DNA of 64,000 nt from Hymenobacter metallilatus. GTDB taxonomy: Bacteria > Bacteroidota > Bacteroidia > Cytophagales > Hymenobacteraceae. The stretch lies in the NCBI RefSeq assembly GCF_003944705.1, contig NZ_RWIS01000001.1, positions 62,001 through 126,000 of the forward strand, written 5' to 3'. Made by a program: the position numbers and the translations under genes. Under the pieces are notes generated by a model. It searched no databases. It saw only the letters and a program-made list of their open reading frames with translations, and was not told the DNA's origin. Positions 44,241 through 53,650 of this stretch are shown here, in pieces (positions within the stretch are counted from its first letter, which is position 1; every line of letters begins with the position of its first letter).

Positions 44241-45374
44241 CTAATGGGTGCTTTTGCGCAGCTGGTACGTTGCGGTGGTAGGGAAATGGTCGGAGTAAGG
44301 AATTTCGTAATGCACCCGGCAGTCTGCCACCGTGAACTGGGGGCCGGCAAACTGGTTATCAATGCGCACAAAGGGCAGGCGGCCGTTATAGGTGCTGCCT
44401 ACGCCATTGCCCACGGTGGCCCAGGCGTTCTGGAAGTGGTCGGCCAGCTGGTCGTAGCTGTAGCTGTAGGGCACGTCGTTGAGGTCGGCGCAGAGCAGGA
44501 TGGGGTAGCGGCACCGCGCAAAGCGCTGCACCATTGTATCAACCTGCCAGTGCCGGGCTACCGCTCCGCGCTTAAAGCGCCGCAGCAGGTCCAGGCCTTT
44601 TTGCTTAAGGCCGGCCTTGCTGGAGTAGCTGTCCACAATGTCCTTCTCATCCATGCTCATGCTCTGCAGATGAAAGCTGTACACGCGCACCGTATCCCGG
44701 GAGGGCAGGCGCACATCGGCCCACATGGCGTGGTTCTGGGTGAGCTTACCGAAGCTGATGGTACCCCGGCGCACAATGGGGAAGCGCGAGAAAATGGCCA
44801 TACCAAACTCGGCCCCGGCGCTGTTGGTCAGGGTTTTGGACAGAAACACCTGCCGGCCCGCCTCCCGCCCGATGTTGTCTACCGTCCGGAATACGGCGCC
44901 ATCCTGGGTGCGGGTACCGGCTGGCTCGTTGTAAAACTCCTGCAGGCACAGGATATCGGCCGGGCTTTCCTGCAGCCACTGCACCATGGCTTTCGATGAC
45001 TGCAAGCCCGCATTGCGCAGCTGAGGGTACACGTTGAAAATGCGCACGTTGGCCGACAGCACCGTTACCACCGGGCCGGCAGCCGGGGCGGGGGCATTGG
45101 CCGCGCGGAAGGGGTGCAAAGCCAGCCCCCGCTGAAAGTGCGGCCAGGTAAGTACAGCCAGGGCCAGCGGCAGCAGGGCCACCGGCCAGCGCCGCAGCAG
45201 CCAGTAGCCCACCAGCAACAGGTTCAGCAGCAGGGCCACCGGCAGGGTAAGGGCCCCGAAAATGGCCGGCCAGAAGGTGTAGGCCGGAACCTGGGCGCAG
45301 GCAATGGCCACCAGCACCCACCCCATCACCAACACGGTACTCTTAAAGGCAAACGAACGACGCACAGCTTTCAA
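44241..45374 (-). CDS. Membrane-anchored endonuclease/exonuclease/phosphatase-family protein
   Basis: Product of 377 aa. Three hydrophobic helices occupy about residues 10-85 (TVLVMGWVLVAIACA onward), then an EEP domain from ~100. Catalytic landmarks: VLSANVRIFN, LCLQEFYNEP (metal Glu), VYSFHLQSMSM, LLCADLNDVPYSYSY (Asp and Asn) and SDHFPTTATY (Asp-His). The family cuts phosphodiester bonds in nucleic acids, phospholipids or inositol phosphates. The catalytic domain is probably outside the inner membrane. The 242 bp downstream, before cysS, hold nothing I recognise apart from the cysS -7 element. Confidence 0.88.
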   Translation of the reverse strand: MKAVRRSFAFKSTVLVMGWVLVAIACAQVPAYTFWPAIFGALTLPVALLLNLLLVGYWLLRRWPVALLPLALAVLTWPHFQRGLALHPFRAANAPAPAAGPVVTVLSANVRIFNVYPQLRNAGLQSSKAMVQWLQESPADILCLQEFYNEPAGTRTQDGAVFRTVDNIGREAGRQVFLSKTLTNSAGAEFGMAIFSRFPIVRRGTISFGKLTQNHAMWADVRLPSRDTVRVYSFHLQSMSMDEKDIVDSYSSKAGLKQKGLDLLRRFKRGAVARHWQVDTMVQRFARCRYPILLCADLNDVPYSYSYDQLADHFQNAWATVGNGVGSTYNGRLPFVRIDNQFAGPQFTVADCRVHYEIPYSDHFPTTATYQLRKSTH

Positions 45375-45394
45375 CGGCAGAATTGATCAGCCAC

Positions 45395-45402
45395 CAAAGG
45401 TA
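45395..45402 (-). promoter_or_regulatory. Candidate -7 element of the EEP-family gene
   Basis: TACCTTTG on the minus strand, 21 bp before the ATG at 45374. No well-spaced TTG was found. Confidence 0.4.
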
Positions 45403-45494
45403 GCCCTTCCGGCGGAGCCAGCTGCACCCGCAAAACGGCCCGAGTTTTGCGCGGCGGAGTACGTATCTTTCGTGCCGTTTGTAAACTCATTTCT

Positions 45495-48400
45495 ATGCTC
45501 CGATTTTTTACTTGTATCCTGTTCTGCCTAAGTACATTGCTGGCCGCAGCAGCCCCGCAACCCGTCTGGGCTCCTGAACCCCACCAGAGCCTGGAATTTG
45601 TGGAAAACAAGGGCCAGTGGCCCCGTCCGGTTTTTTTCCGGGCCGATGTGCCGGCGGGCCAGCTCTACCTCACGGCCACGGGCTTTACCTACTCCTTCCT
45701 GGACCCCGCGGCGCTGCGGACCGCCTCGCACCACCACGAGGCCACTACCGGCCCCCAGCGGCCGGCTCCGGCTACCGTGCGGGGCCATGCCTATACCGTG
45801 TCGTTTGTGGGTGGCAACCCGCGCGTGGTTCCCCAGGCTTCGCAGCCCACGGCGGGCACGCGCAATTACTTCCAGGGCAATAATCCCGCGCAATGGGCAG
45901 GACAGGTACGGGGCTTCCGGCAGGTGTATTACAAAGGCGTGTACCCCGGCGTGGATGTACGCCTCTACGAAAACCGCCAGCAGCAACTGGAATACGATAT
46001 GGAGGTGGCCCCGGGCGGCCGCCCCGGCGCCATCCGGCTGCAGTATGGCGGAGCCGATGCCGTGCAGCTGACCCCGGAGGGCCACCTGCGCATCCAGACT
46101 TCGGTGGGCGAGGTAACGGAGCAGGCCCCCCGGGCCTGGCAGACGCTGCCCTCGGGGGAGCAGCAGCCGGTGAGCTGCCGCTTTGAGCTGAGCGGGCAAA
46201 CGCTGCGGTTCCGCCTGGGCAGCTACAATACCCGGCTCCCGCTTACCATCGACCCCACAGTGTTGTTTTCGTCGTTTACGGGCTCAGCGGCCGATAACTG
46301 GGGCTTCACGGCTACCTACGATGCCCAAGGCAATATGTACTCGGGTGGGGTAGCTTTTGCCACGGGCTACCCCACCTCTACGGGTGCCTTTCAGCAGACG
46401 TTTGCCGGCATCGGGGATGTAGCCATCATCAAATACCGCGTTACCACTTCGGGCCCGGCGGCCCGGCTGTACGCTACCTACCTGGGCGGCAACAATACCG
46501 ATGCGCCTCACAGTCTGGTGGTGAATGGCCTGGGCGAGCTGGTGGTGCTGGGCACTACCGGGTCGTCTAACTTCCCGGTATCGGCCGGGGCGGTGCAGGG
46601 CGCTTTTCAGGGCGGCCCCGGCGTCAACCCATTGGGAGGGGCTCTGAATGGGCAAATGGGCTACCCTGTCGGCTCCGACCTGTTCATTGCCACCCTCAGC
46701 GCCGATGGGGCGCGGCTGGTGGCCTCCACCTATCTGGGAGGCTCCAGCAACGACGGCCTCAACCTGGGGCTGGTGAACAACTACGGCGACACCTTCCGGG
46801 GCGATGTGCTGACCGATGGGGAGAATAACGTGTACGTGGCCTCCGTTACGCAAAGCACCAACTTCCCGCTGGCGCAGCCGGTGCAGCCTACCCGCCAGGG
46901 CCTCTCCGACGCGGTGGTATGCCGGCTGCCCCGGGCACTGAACCGCCTGACCTGGAGCACTTATCTGGGGGGTACAGGTGCCGAAGCAGCCTTTTCCCTG
47001 CAACTCACCCCCGACCGCCACCTGTACGTAGCCGGCGGCACCGACAGCCGCGACTTCCCGACGATAACGGGTGGGCTGCAGATGCAGTCTGCCGGAGGGC
47101 GCGAAGGGTTCGTGGCCTGCTTCACCCCGGCGGGCACGGCCCTGCGCTACGCAACCTACCTGGGTACGGCAGCCAACGAGCTGGCGTTCTTTCTGCAGCT
47201 GGATGCCAGCAACGACGTGTACATTCTGGGGCAGACCACTTCTAACAACTACCCTATTACGGCCGGGCGCTACGGCGTCCGGGGGGCGCATCAGTTTATT
47301 CAGAAGCTGACCGGCAGCCTGGGTACCACGCAGTACAGCACCACCGTGGGTTCCGGGCGGGATGGGTTTGATATTTCCCCAACGGCTTTCCTGGTGGATG
47401 ACTGTGAGCGGGTGTATATGTGCGGCTGGGGCGGCAACGTGAATGCCACGTATGGTGGTGGCTCCACCCTGGGGCTGCCCACAACCAGCGGGGCCCTGCA
47501 AACGTCTACCGACGGCAGCGACTTTTACCTGGCCCAGTATGCGGCTGGCCTCACGGGGCTCGATTACGCTACCTTTTACGGGGAGCGGGGTGCCCGGGGC
47601 GAGCATGTGGATGGAGGCACTTCCCGCTTCGATAAAAAGGGCGTGGTATACCAGGCCGTGTGCGGGGGCTGCGGGGGCACCCAGGGGTTTCCGGTGCCGC
47701 AGGGCGCCAACTATTATACCACCCGCAATGCCAGCAGCAACTGCAACAACGCGGCTTTTGCCATCAGCTTTGGCCTCACCGTTGCCGACCCCGGCCCCAC
47801 CCGCTACGTGTGCCAAGGCAGCGGCCCGGTTACGCTGGGCGGCCAGCCCAGCGGGGGCATCTGGAGCGGGCCAGGCGTTACGCGGCTGGCCAACGGCACC
47901 TATCAGTTTCAGCCCAGCGCGGCCCTGGTAGGGCGTAACCTGCTGCAGTACTCGGTGCAAACCACTGGCATCTGCCGCAGCATCCGGCCCCTGGCCATGA
48001 TTGTGACGCCGGAGCTGGCCGTCACCATCAATCCGGTGCCGGCTCTCTGCGCCAATGGCACCGCCGTAACGCTGCAAGCCACGCCGGCCGGGGGTACCTG
48101 GAGCGGGCCGGCAGGCCTGTCGGGCAATGTGTTTAATCCGCAGCAGGCGGGCCCCGGCACCTATACCCTCACCTACACCTACTCCGACACGCTGGGTTGC
48201 GGCACGGCTACCCGCACGGTAGTGGTCAACCCGTTTCCCAAGCCGGTGGCCGGGCCCAACCTTACCTTTTGCGCCTACGAAACCCAGCCGGTGCAGCTGA
48301 CGGGCGCCAGCCCGGCCGGGGGCACCTGGAGCGGCCCCGGCGTAACACCGACGGGCCTGTTCACGCCGCCCAATACCAATCTGCGCGGCGGCATTTTCAC

Positions 48401-48971
48401 CCTTACGTATTCAGTTACCGAAAACGGGTGCACTGCCTCCGCTACCCGCCAGGTGCTGCTGGCCCCCTCGCCGTCCGTTAACTTTCCGCTGAACGTGCCC
48501 GAGTGCAGCAATTTTCCCCAGTACACGGGGCTGGCACCTTTCAGCTGTCCGTTTGTGCCCGTGCTGACGGGCGGCAGCTACACCTGGGACTTCGGCGACG
48601 GAAGCCCCGTTTCGACGGAAGAAGCGCCTACCCACGTCTACCAGCAGCCAGGCTCCTACACGGCCAAGCTCACCGCCCGCTACGCCAACTGCACCGTGGA
48701 AACCAGCTTCGTGCCGGTACTGGTAGGTGAGGTATTCGTGCCCAATATCATCACGCCCAACCACGACGACAAAAACGAAACCTTTATGCCCCGTTTCAGC
48801 TGCCGGCCGGCTACGTTGCGCGTGTTCACGCGCTGGGGCAATAAGGTATTTGAAACTGATAATTACCGCAACGACTGGCGCGCCGACAACCTGCCCGACG
48901 GATTATACTACTACCACCTGAAAGATGCCGATGGCCGCACGGCCAAAGGCTGGATTACGGTAGAGCAGTAA
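45495..48971 (+). CDS. Giant T9SS type B surface protein with DUF7948/SBBP-like propeller, Ig-like repeats and PKD domain, paralogue 1
   Basis: Product of 1158 aa from the ATG at 45495 (MLRFFTCILFCLSTLLAAAA); an upstream start would precede the signal peptide by 16 residues. Order: signal peptide; N-terminal domain beginning LEFVENKGQWPRPVFF (about 33-250); a propeller with repeats of the YLGG...NFP kind such as RLYATYLGGNNTDA and VLGTTGSSNFP (about 250-700); GGTSRFDKKGVVYQAVCGGC and a Cys-containing block; three GGxWSGPxG Ig-like modules near 789, 869 and 945; a PKD domain YTWDFGDGSP (about 1030-1075); and a type B sorting domain from VPNIITPNHDDKNETF to WITVEQ. Probably a cell-surface adhesin or motility-linked protein. 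A near-match -7 (TATCTTTC) lies at 45464-45471. Confidence 0.88.
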   Translation: MLRFFTCILFCLSTLLAAAAPQPVWAPEPHQSLEFVENKGQWPRPVFFRADVPAGQLYLTATGFTYSFLDPAALRTASHHHEATTGPQRPAPATVRGHAYTVSFVGGNPRVVPQASQPTAGTRNYFQGNNPAQWAGQVRGFRQVYYKGVYPGVDVRLYENRQQQLEYDMEVAPGGRPGAIRLQYGGADAVQLTPEGHLRIQTSVGEVTEQAPRAWQTLPSGEQQPVSCRFELSGQTLRFRLGSYNTRLPLTIDPTVLFSSFTGSAADNWGFTATYDAQGNMYSGGVAFATGYPTSTGAFQQTFAGIGDVAIIKYRVTTSGPAARLYATYLGGNNTDAPHSLVVNGLGELVVLGTTGSSNFPVSAGAVQGAFQGGPGVNPLGGALNGQMGYPVGSDLFIATLSADGARLVASTYLGGSSNDGLNLGLVNNYGDTFRGDVLTDGENNVYVASVTQSTNFPLAQPVQPTRQGLSDAVVCRLPRALNRLTWSTYLGGTGAEAAFSLQLTPDRHLYVAGGTDSRDFPTITGGLQMQSAGGREGFVACFTPAGTALRYATYLGTAANELAFFLQLDASNDVYILGQTTSNNYPITAGRYGVRGAHQFIQKLTGSLGTTQYSTTVGSGRDGFDISPTAFLVDDCERVYMCGWGGNVNATYGGGSTLGLPTTSGALQTSTDGSDFYLAQYAAGLTGLDYATFYGERGARGEHVDGGTSRFDKKGVVYQAVCGGCGGTQGFPVPQGANYYTTRNASSNCNNAAFAISFGLTVADPGPTRYVCQGSGPVTLGGQPSGGIWSGPGVTRLANGTYQFQPSAALVGRNLLQYSVQTTGICRSIRPLAMIVTPELAVTINPVPALCANGTAVTLQATPAGGTWSGPAGLSGNVFNPQQAGPGTYTLTYTYSDTLGCGTATRTVVVNPFPKPVAGPNLTFCAYETQPVQLTGASPAGGTWSGPGVTPTGLFTPPNTNLRGGIFTLTYSVTENGCTASATRQVLLAPSPSVNFPLNVPECSNFPQYTGLAPFSCPFVPVLTGGSYTWDFGDGSPVSTEEAPTHVYQQPGSYTAKLTARYANCTVETSFVPVLVGEVFVPNIITPNHDDKNETFMPRFSCRPATLRVFTRWGNKVFETDNYRNDWRADNLPDGLYYYHLKDADGRTAKGWITVEQ

Positions 48972-49048
48972 CGGGCATTTTTCCTGCTGCAACCAGCCGA
49001 ATAACCCGTAGCTTTGCGGCTATTAGCGTTATTCGGCTTGTTGCATAT

Positions 49049-52000
49049 ATGAAGCAATTGTACCTGTTTATGGGCCTGTGGCTGGCCCTCAGTATCGGAG
49101 CAAAAGGCAGTCCTACCGGCCCCGAGCACCACCTGGAGTTTATTGAGAACAAAGGCCAGTGGCCCACCCCGGTGCTGTACGCCGCCGACGTGCCAGGCGG
49201 CCGGCTGTTTATGGAGCCCGGGGGCCTCACCTATGCCCTTACCCGGGGCCTGGAGCATCCGCACACGGCCTCGCCCCGGCCCGCTGCCATGCCGGTACCC
49301 GCTGGGGCCCACGCGGTGCGGGTGGAGTTTGTGGGCGCCGCCGCTTCGGCCCGGGTGCAGCCCGCGGAGGCCACCCCCGACAAGCGCAACTACCTACAAG
49401 GGTCCGACCCGGCCCGGTGGGCGGCCGGCGTAGGTAGCTTCCGGCAACTGCGGTACCCGGCCGTGTGGGCGGGCATTGGGGCGCACTTCTATGAAAACGA
49501 CCACCAGCAGCTGGAATACGATTTCGAGCTAGCCCCGCTGGCCGACCCTGCCCGCATCCGGCTGCGCTACCACGGTGCCGATGCCGTGAAGCTGACCCCG
49601 GAAGGCCAGCTGGAAATCAGCACCTCCGTGGGTACGCTGCGGGAGCTGGCGCCCCGGGCCTGGCAAACCGATGCGCAGGGCCGGCGCCAGCCCGTGAGTT
49701 GCGCCTACGTGCTGCGCAACCAGGAGGTCAGTTTCCGCCTGGGTGCCTACGACCCGCACCGGGCACTTACCATCGACCCCACGGTGGTCTTTTCCACGTT
49801 TACGGGTTCTTTAGCTGATAACTGGGGCTTTACGGCTACCTATGATGCCCAGGGTAACCTCTATTCCGGGGGCATTGTGTTCAGCACGGGCTACCCGGCC
49901 AGCCCCGGGGCCTACAGCACCCAGTTTGCCGGCTCCACCGATATTGCCATCATCAAGTACAATACCACGGCCCGGGGCCCGGGGGCCCGGGTGTGGGCCA
50001 CCTACCTGGGAGGCCTCGGCGCCGATTTCCCGCAGAGCATGGTGGTGAACAGCCGGGGCGAGTTGCTGGTGCTGGCGGCCACCGGCTCCACTAACTTCCC
50101 CACCACGGCCGGAGCCCTCGACCGGAGCTTCAACGGCGGCAACGCCATCAACCCCTACTTCGGCTACTCGCCCTCCAACATGCCCAACGGCTCCGACCTG
50201 GCCGTGGTGCGATTCAGCGCCGATGGGAGCCGGCTGCTGGCCGCTACCTACCTGGGCGGCATCGGCAACGAAGGGGTGCTGCCTTCCACCATCGGCTTCA
50301 ACCTGTTGCGCAACTACGGCGACGCTTTCCGGGGCGACATTCTGGTGGATGGACAGGACAACGTGTACCTGGCCTCCAACACCTCCTCCCCCGATTTTCC
50401 GGTTCGCAACAACTTTCTGCCCTACACGGCCGGCCTCAACGGAGTAGTTACCAAGCTCACACCCGGCCTCGACCAAGTGGTATGGGGCAGTCAGCTGGGC
50501 GGCAACCAGCCGGATGCCGCCTACTCCCTGCAGCTGGACGCGGCCGGCCGCCTGTACGTGGCCGGCGGCACCACCAGCCCCGATTTTCCGCTGACGGCTG
50601 GTACCGTACAGCCCGCGCAGCGCGGCGACGTGGATGGCTTTGTCACGCGCATCAGCGCCTCCGGCACCGTCCTCGAAAGGTCGGCCCTGGTTGGTACTAC
50701 GGCTTATGACCAGGCCTATTTCGTGCAGCTCGACCAGAGTGGCGGCGTGTACTTGCTGGGCCAGACGCTGGGCGCCTACCCCACCGTGGGCAACCGCTAC
50801 GGCGTTGCGGGCGGGCGGCAGTTCATTCATAAGCTGAACGCCGACCTGACCGCCACCGAGTTTGCCACCACCTTCGGCAGTGGCCGCCCCACCATCGACC
50901 TTTCGCCCACCGCTTTCCTGGTGGATCAGTGTGAGCGGATTTACGTGAGCGGCTGGGGCGGCGGCAACAACTCCGGCTACGGCAATGGCACCGTGCAGGG
51001 CCTGCCTACTACCACCAACGCCACCCAACGCTCCACCGACGGAAATGATTTTTACCTGATGCAGCTGTCGACGGGGGCGCGGGCCTTGGATTATGCCACG
51101 TTTTTCGGGGGCAGCGGCCAGGACCACGTAGACGGCGGCACTTCCCGTTTCGACCCACGTGGGGTCGTGTATCATGCCGTATGCGGGGGCTGCGGGGGCT
51201 CCAGTGACTGGCCCGTTCCGCCGGGCGCCGGCTACTACTCTACTGTCAATAACAGCACCAACTGCAACAACGCTGCTTTCAAGTACAACTTTGAAACTGT
51301 GAATGTAGTGGCCGGCACCGACCGGAACGTATGCGTGGCTTCAGCCCCCATTCCCTTGCAGGGCAGCCCCGCCGGCGGCGTCTGGACGGGCCCGGGCGTA
51401 ACGGGCTCGGTGGGCGCGGGCTTTTTCTTCACGCCCACCGCCAGCCTGTTGGGCACTCAAACCCTCACGTATACGGTGACGGGTGTGGGCCCCTGCGGCG
51501 GGGTTTCTACGCTGCAGTTGACCGTGGTGCCGGCGCCACCCATTGCGTTTACGGCCCCCGCTCAAACCAGCTTCTGCCTGAACCCGGGCGTGCCCACCGT
51601 AGTGGGGCTGGCGGCCACGCCGGCCGGCGGCACGTTCTCGGGGCCGGGCGTGAGCGGTGCGCAATTTAACGCTGCCGTAGCCGGCCCGGGTACGCACACC
51701 CTGGTGTACTCGGTAACCACCAACGGCTGCCAGCTCCAAACCACGCGCACGGTTACGGTAACCCAGGCAGTAGTCGGCGCGGGCTTGGTTACCTGCACCG
51801 GAGCCGGCCCCCAGGCCTTGGTGGGCAGCCCGGCGGGCGGCGTGTGGTCGGGGCCCGGGGTATCGGGCTCGGCGGCAACGGGCTTCGTGTTTACGCCTAC
51901 TCCGGCGCTGCTGGGCAACCGGCTGCTCACCTACACCGTTACGGCCCCCGGCGGCTGCACCAGCTCGGCTCCCATGCCGGTTACCGTGCTGGCCACGCCC

Positions 52001-52936
52001 ACTTTTACCCCGCCAACTCTGCCGGCCTACTGCACCACCAACGCCGTGCCGGTAGCCCTTCCGCCTGCGGCCTCGTGGAGCGGCAACGGCATCCGGGGGG
52101 CCGCTGGCCCGGGCTTCACCTTCACGCCGGCTCTGGCCGGAGCCGGCACCCATACCCTCACCTACCGCACCGGTTTCGGCCTCTGCGACTACACCGGCTC
52201 CATCACCGTGCAGGTCAGCGCCCCTGTTGCCGTCAGCGCCGGGGCCGATACGCTGCTGTGTCCTGGCAGCACCCAGCCTTTCCGGCTGCGGGCGGCCGTG
52301 GCCGGGGGTACCTGGAGCGGCCTCAACGTTACGCCCGACGGCCGCTTTACTCCTCCTGCCGGCTTCACGGGTAGCGTAACGCTTACCTATACGCTGCCCG
52401 ATGTCTGCCAGAGCACCGGCACCCGCCGGGTAGCCGTGGCCGCGCCCCCGGCCACCGCCCCAACCTGGACCCCGGCCAGCTGCCCCGAAAACCGCCTGGC
52501 CCCGCTGACGCTCACCTTTAGCGGCGGCGCCACCACTTCCAGCTGGGAGTTTGGCGACGGGTCGGCCCCGGCCGTGGGCAGCAGCGTTACGCACACCTTC
52601 GCCCAGGCGGGCACCTACCGCCCCCGCGTTACTACCTTCTTCAACGCCGGCCGCTGCTCCCAAACGGCCACGCTGCCCGCCGTGGAGGTAATTCCCCAGC
52701 AGCTGCCGCCCAACATCATCACCCCCAATGGGGACGATAAAAACGAGTTTTTTGTGATTCGTACGGCCTGCCCGGGCCAGCTACAGGTGTTTTCGCGCTG
52801 GGGCAACAAGGTGTTCGAGGCCACCGCTTACCGCAACGACTGGCGCGCCGACGGCCTGCCCGACGGCGTGTACTACTACATGCTGCGCCTGCCCGACGGG
52901 GCCCCTATCAAGGGCTGGCTGACGGTACAGCGCTGA
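49049..52936 (+). CDS. Giant T9SS type B surface protein, paralogue 2
   Basis: Product of 1295 aa with the same order as the gene before it: a signal peptide, LEFIENKGQWPTPVLY at residue ~30, the propeller with ATYLGGLGADFPQSMVV and related blades, GGTSRFDPRGVVYHAVCGGC, four or more GGxWSGPGV-type Ig-like modules instead of three, a PKD-like SSWEFGDGSAP at ~1166, and the type B signal PPNIITPNGDDKNEFF to WLTVQR. It starts 77 bp after paralogue 1, and TAGCTTTG at 49009-49016 is a possible own -7 element. The two arose by tandem duplication followed by gain or loss of Ig-like modules. Confidence 0.88.
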   Translation: MKQLYLFMGLWLALSIGAKGSPTGPEHHLEFIENKGQWPTPVLYAADVPGGRLFMEPGGLTYALTRGLEHPHTASPRPAAMPVPAGAHAVRVEFVGAAASARVQPAEATPDKRNYLQGSDPARWAAGVGSFRQLRYPAVWAGIGAHFYENDHQQLEYDFELAPLADPARIRLRYHGADAVKLTPEGQLEISTSVGTLRELAPRAWQTDAQGRRQPVSCAYVLRNQEVSFRLGAYDPHRALTIDPTVVFSTFTGSLADNWGFTATYDAQGNLYSGGIVFSTGYPASPGAYSTQFAGSTDIAIIKYNTTARGPGARVWATYLGGLGADFPQSMVVNSRGELLVLAATGSTNFPTTAGALDRSFNGGNAINPYFGYSPSNMPNGSDLAVVRFSADGSRLLAATYLGGIGNEGVLPSTIGFNLLRNYGDAFRGDILVDGQDNVYLASNTSSPDFPVRNNFLPYTAGLNGVVTKLTPGLDQVVWGSQLGGNQPDAAYSLQLDAAGRLYVAGGTTSPDFPLTAGTVQPAQRGDVDGFVTRISASGTVLERSALVGTTAYDQAYFVQLDQSGGVYLLGQTLGAYPTVGNRYGVAGGRQFIHKLNADLTATEFATTFGSGRPTIDLSPTAFLVDQCERIYVSGWGGGNNSGYGNGTVQGLPTTTNATQRSTDGNDFYLMQLSTGARALDYATFFGGSGQDHVDGGTSRFDPRGVVYHAVCGGCGGSSDWPVPPGAGYYSTVNNSTNCNNAAFKYNFETVNVVAGTDRNVCVASAPIPLQGSPAGGVWTGPGVTGSVGAGFFFTPTASLLGTQTLTYTVTGVGPCGGVSTLQLTVVPAPPIAFTAPAQTSFCLNPGVPTVVGLAATPAGGTFSGPGVSGAQFNAAVAGPGTHTLVYSVTTNGCQLQTTRTVTVTQAVVGAGLVTCTGAGPQALVGSPAGGVWSGPGVSGSAATGFVFTPTPALLGNRLLTYTVTAPGGCTSSAPMPVTVLATPTFTPPTLPAYCTTNAVPVALPPAASWSGNGIRGAAGPGFTFTPALAGAGTHTLTYRTGFGLCDYTGSITVQVSAPVAVSAGADTLLCPGSTQPFRLRAAVAGGTWSGLNVTPDGRFTPPAGFTGSVTLTYTLPDVCQSTGTRRVAVAAPPATAPTWTPASCPENRLAPLTLTFSGGATTSSWEFGDGSAPAVGSSVTHTFAQAGTYRPRVTTFFNAGRCSQTATLPAVEVIPQQLPPNIITPNGDDKNEFFVIRTACPGQLQVFSRWGNKVFEATAYRNDWRADGLPDGVYYYMLRLPDGAPIKGWLTVQR

Positions 52937-52948
52937 GCCGCTGACAGC

Positions 52949-52979
52949 TTGCTTTCCGTGGTTTTGCATTGTATCTTTG
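52949..52979 (+). promoter_or_regulatory. Promoter of the rimP-nusA-infB operon
   Basis: TTG (52949-52951), 20-bp spacer, TATCTTTG (52972-52979), an exact match to the Bacteroidota consensus. Transcription starts ~65 nt before the rimP ATG. Confidence 0.78.
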
Positions 52980-53048
52980 CAGCAGCAAACTAGAACACGA
53001 ACAGAGGGGACGGATAGTCCCCTCTTTCTTTTATCCGGTAACCCGCCC

Positions 53049-53522
53049 ATGAAACTCGATCAAGCCCGCCTTTCCGAGCTGCTCCAGGATAGTCTGCCCA
53101 CCGATGGCAGCCTGTTCGTGGTGAGCCTGGCCGTGTCGGATGCCATCCGGCCCAAAGTCACCGTTACTCTCGACGGGGAGCAGGGCGTGGGCATTGATGA
53201 GTGCGCTCAGGTCAGCCGCCGCCTGGCCCGTCGCGTGGACGAGGAGTACGGCGAAGATGCCAGCTACACCCTGGAAGTAACCTCGCCCGGCGCCGACCAG
53301 CCCCTGCGCGACGCCCGCCAGTACACCCGCCACGTGGGCCGCACCCTCAGCCTGAAAATGGCCGACGGCACCGAGAAAACCGGCACCCTGGAAGCTGCTG
53401 AGCCCACCGGCATTCAGCTGGCCGAAGTGGTGAAGGAAAAAAGCAAGAAAAAGACTTTACCCGCCGTGCTGATTCCCTTTACTGATATCAGCGAGGCCAA
53501 AGTGGTTATTTCGTTTAAGTAA
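53049..53522 (+). CDS. rimP: Ribosome maturation factor RimP
   Basis: Product of 157 aa from the ATG at 53049 (MKLDQARLSELLQDSLPTDG); earlier codons in frame lie inside the promoter. RimP binds the 30S subunit during late assembly. Seen: the N-terminal KH-like domain with CAQVSRRLARRVDEEYGEDA, YTLEVTSPGADQPLRDARQ at the domain junction, and the Sm-like C-terminal domain to AKVVISFK. First gene of the classic rimP-nusA-infB operon. Confidence 0.95.
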   Translation: MKLDQARLSELLQDSLPTDGSLFVVSLAVSDAIRPKVTVTLDGEQGVGIDECAQVSRRLARRVDEEYGEDASYTLEVTSPGADQPLRDARQYTRHVGRTLSLKMADGTEKTGTLEAAEPTGIQLAEVVKEKSKKKTLPAVLIPFTDISEAKVVISFK

Positions 53523-53532
53523 GTACAGTACG

Positions 53533-53643
53533 CTGGTAGCTGATGGCTGTTGGCCGTTAGCTTGATTTCGAATCCTCACCTTTTAGCTGTTGTCGTCTGT
53601 TGGAAACCATGCCACCAGCTAACAGCTAGTAGCTAAAAGCTTT
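53533..53643. repeat. TAGCTGTTAGC-type imperfect palindrome between rimP and nusA
   Basis: Repeated words GCTGTTGGCCGTTAGCT, TAGCTGTTGTCGTCTGTTGG and the complement AGCTAACAGCTAGTAGCT form an imperfect inverted and direct repeat filling the 128-bp gap. Confidence 0.6.
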
Positions 53644-53650
53644 AAAAACA

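Noticed and set aside
46284..48077. Long open frame antisense to the first giant surface protein (and a similar one at 49811-51175)
   Set aside because: Arises from repeated codon patterns in the sense genes; no start context or recognisable domain.
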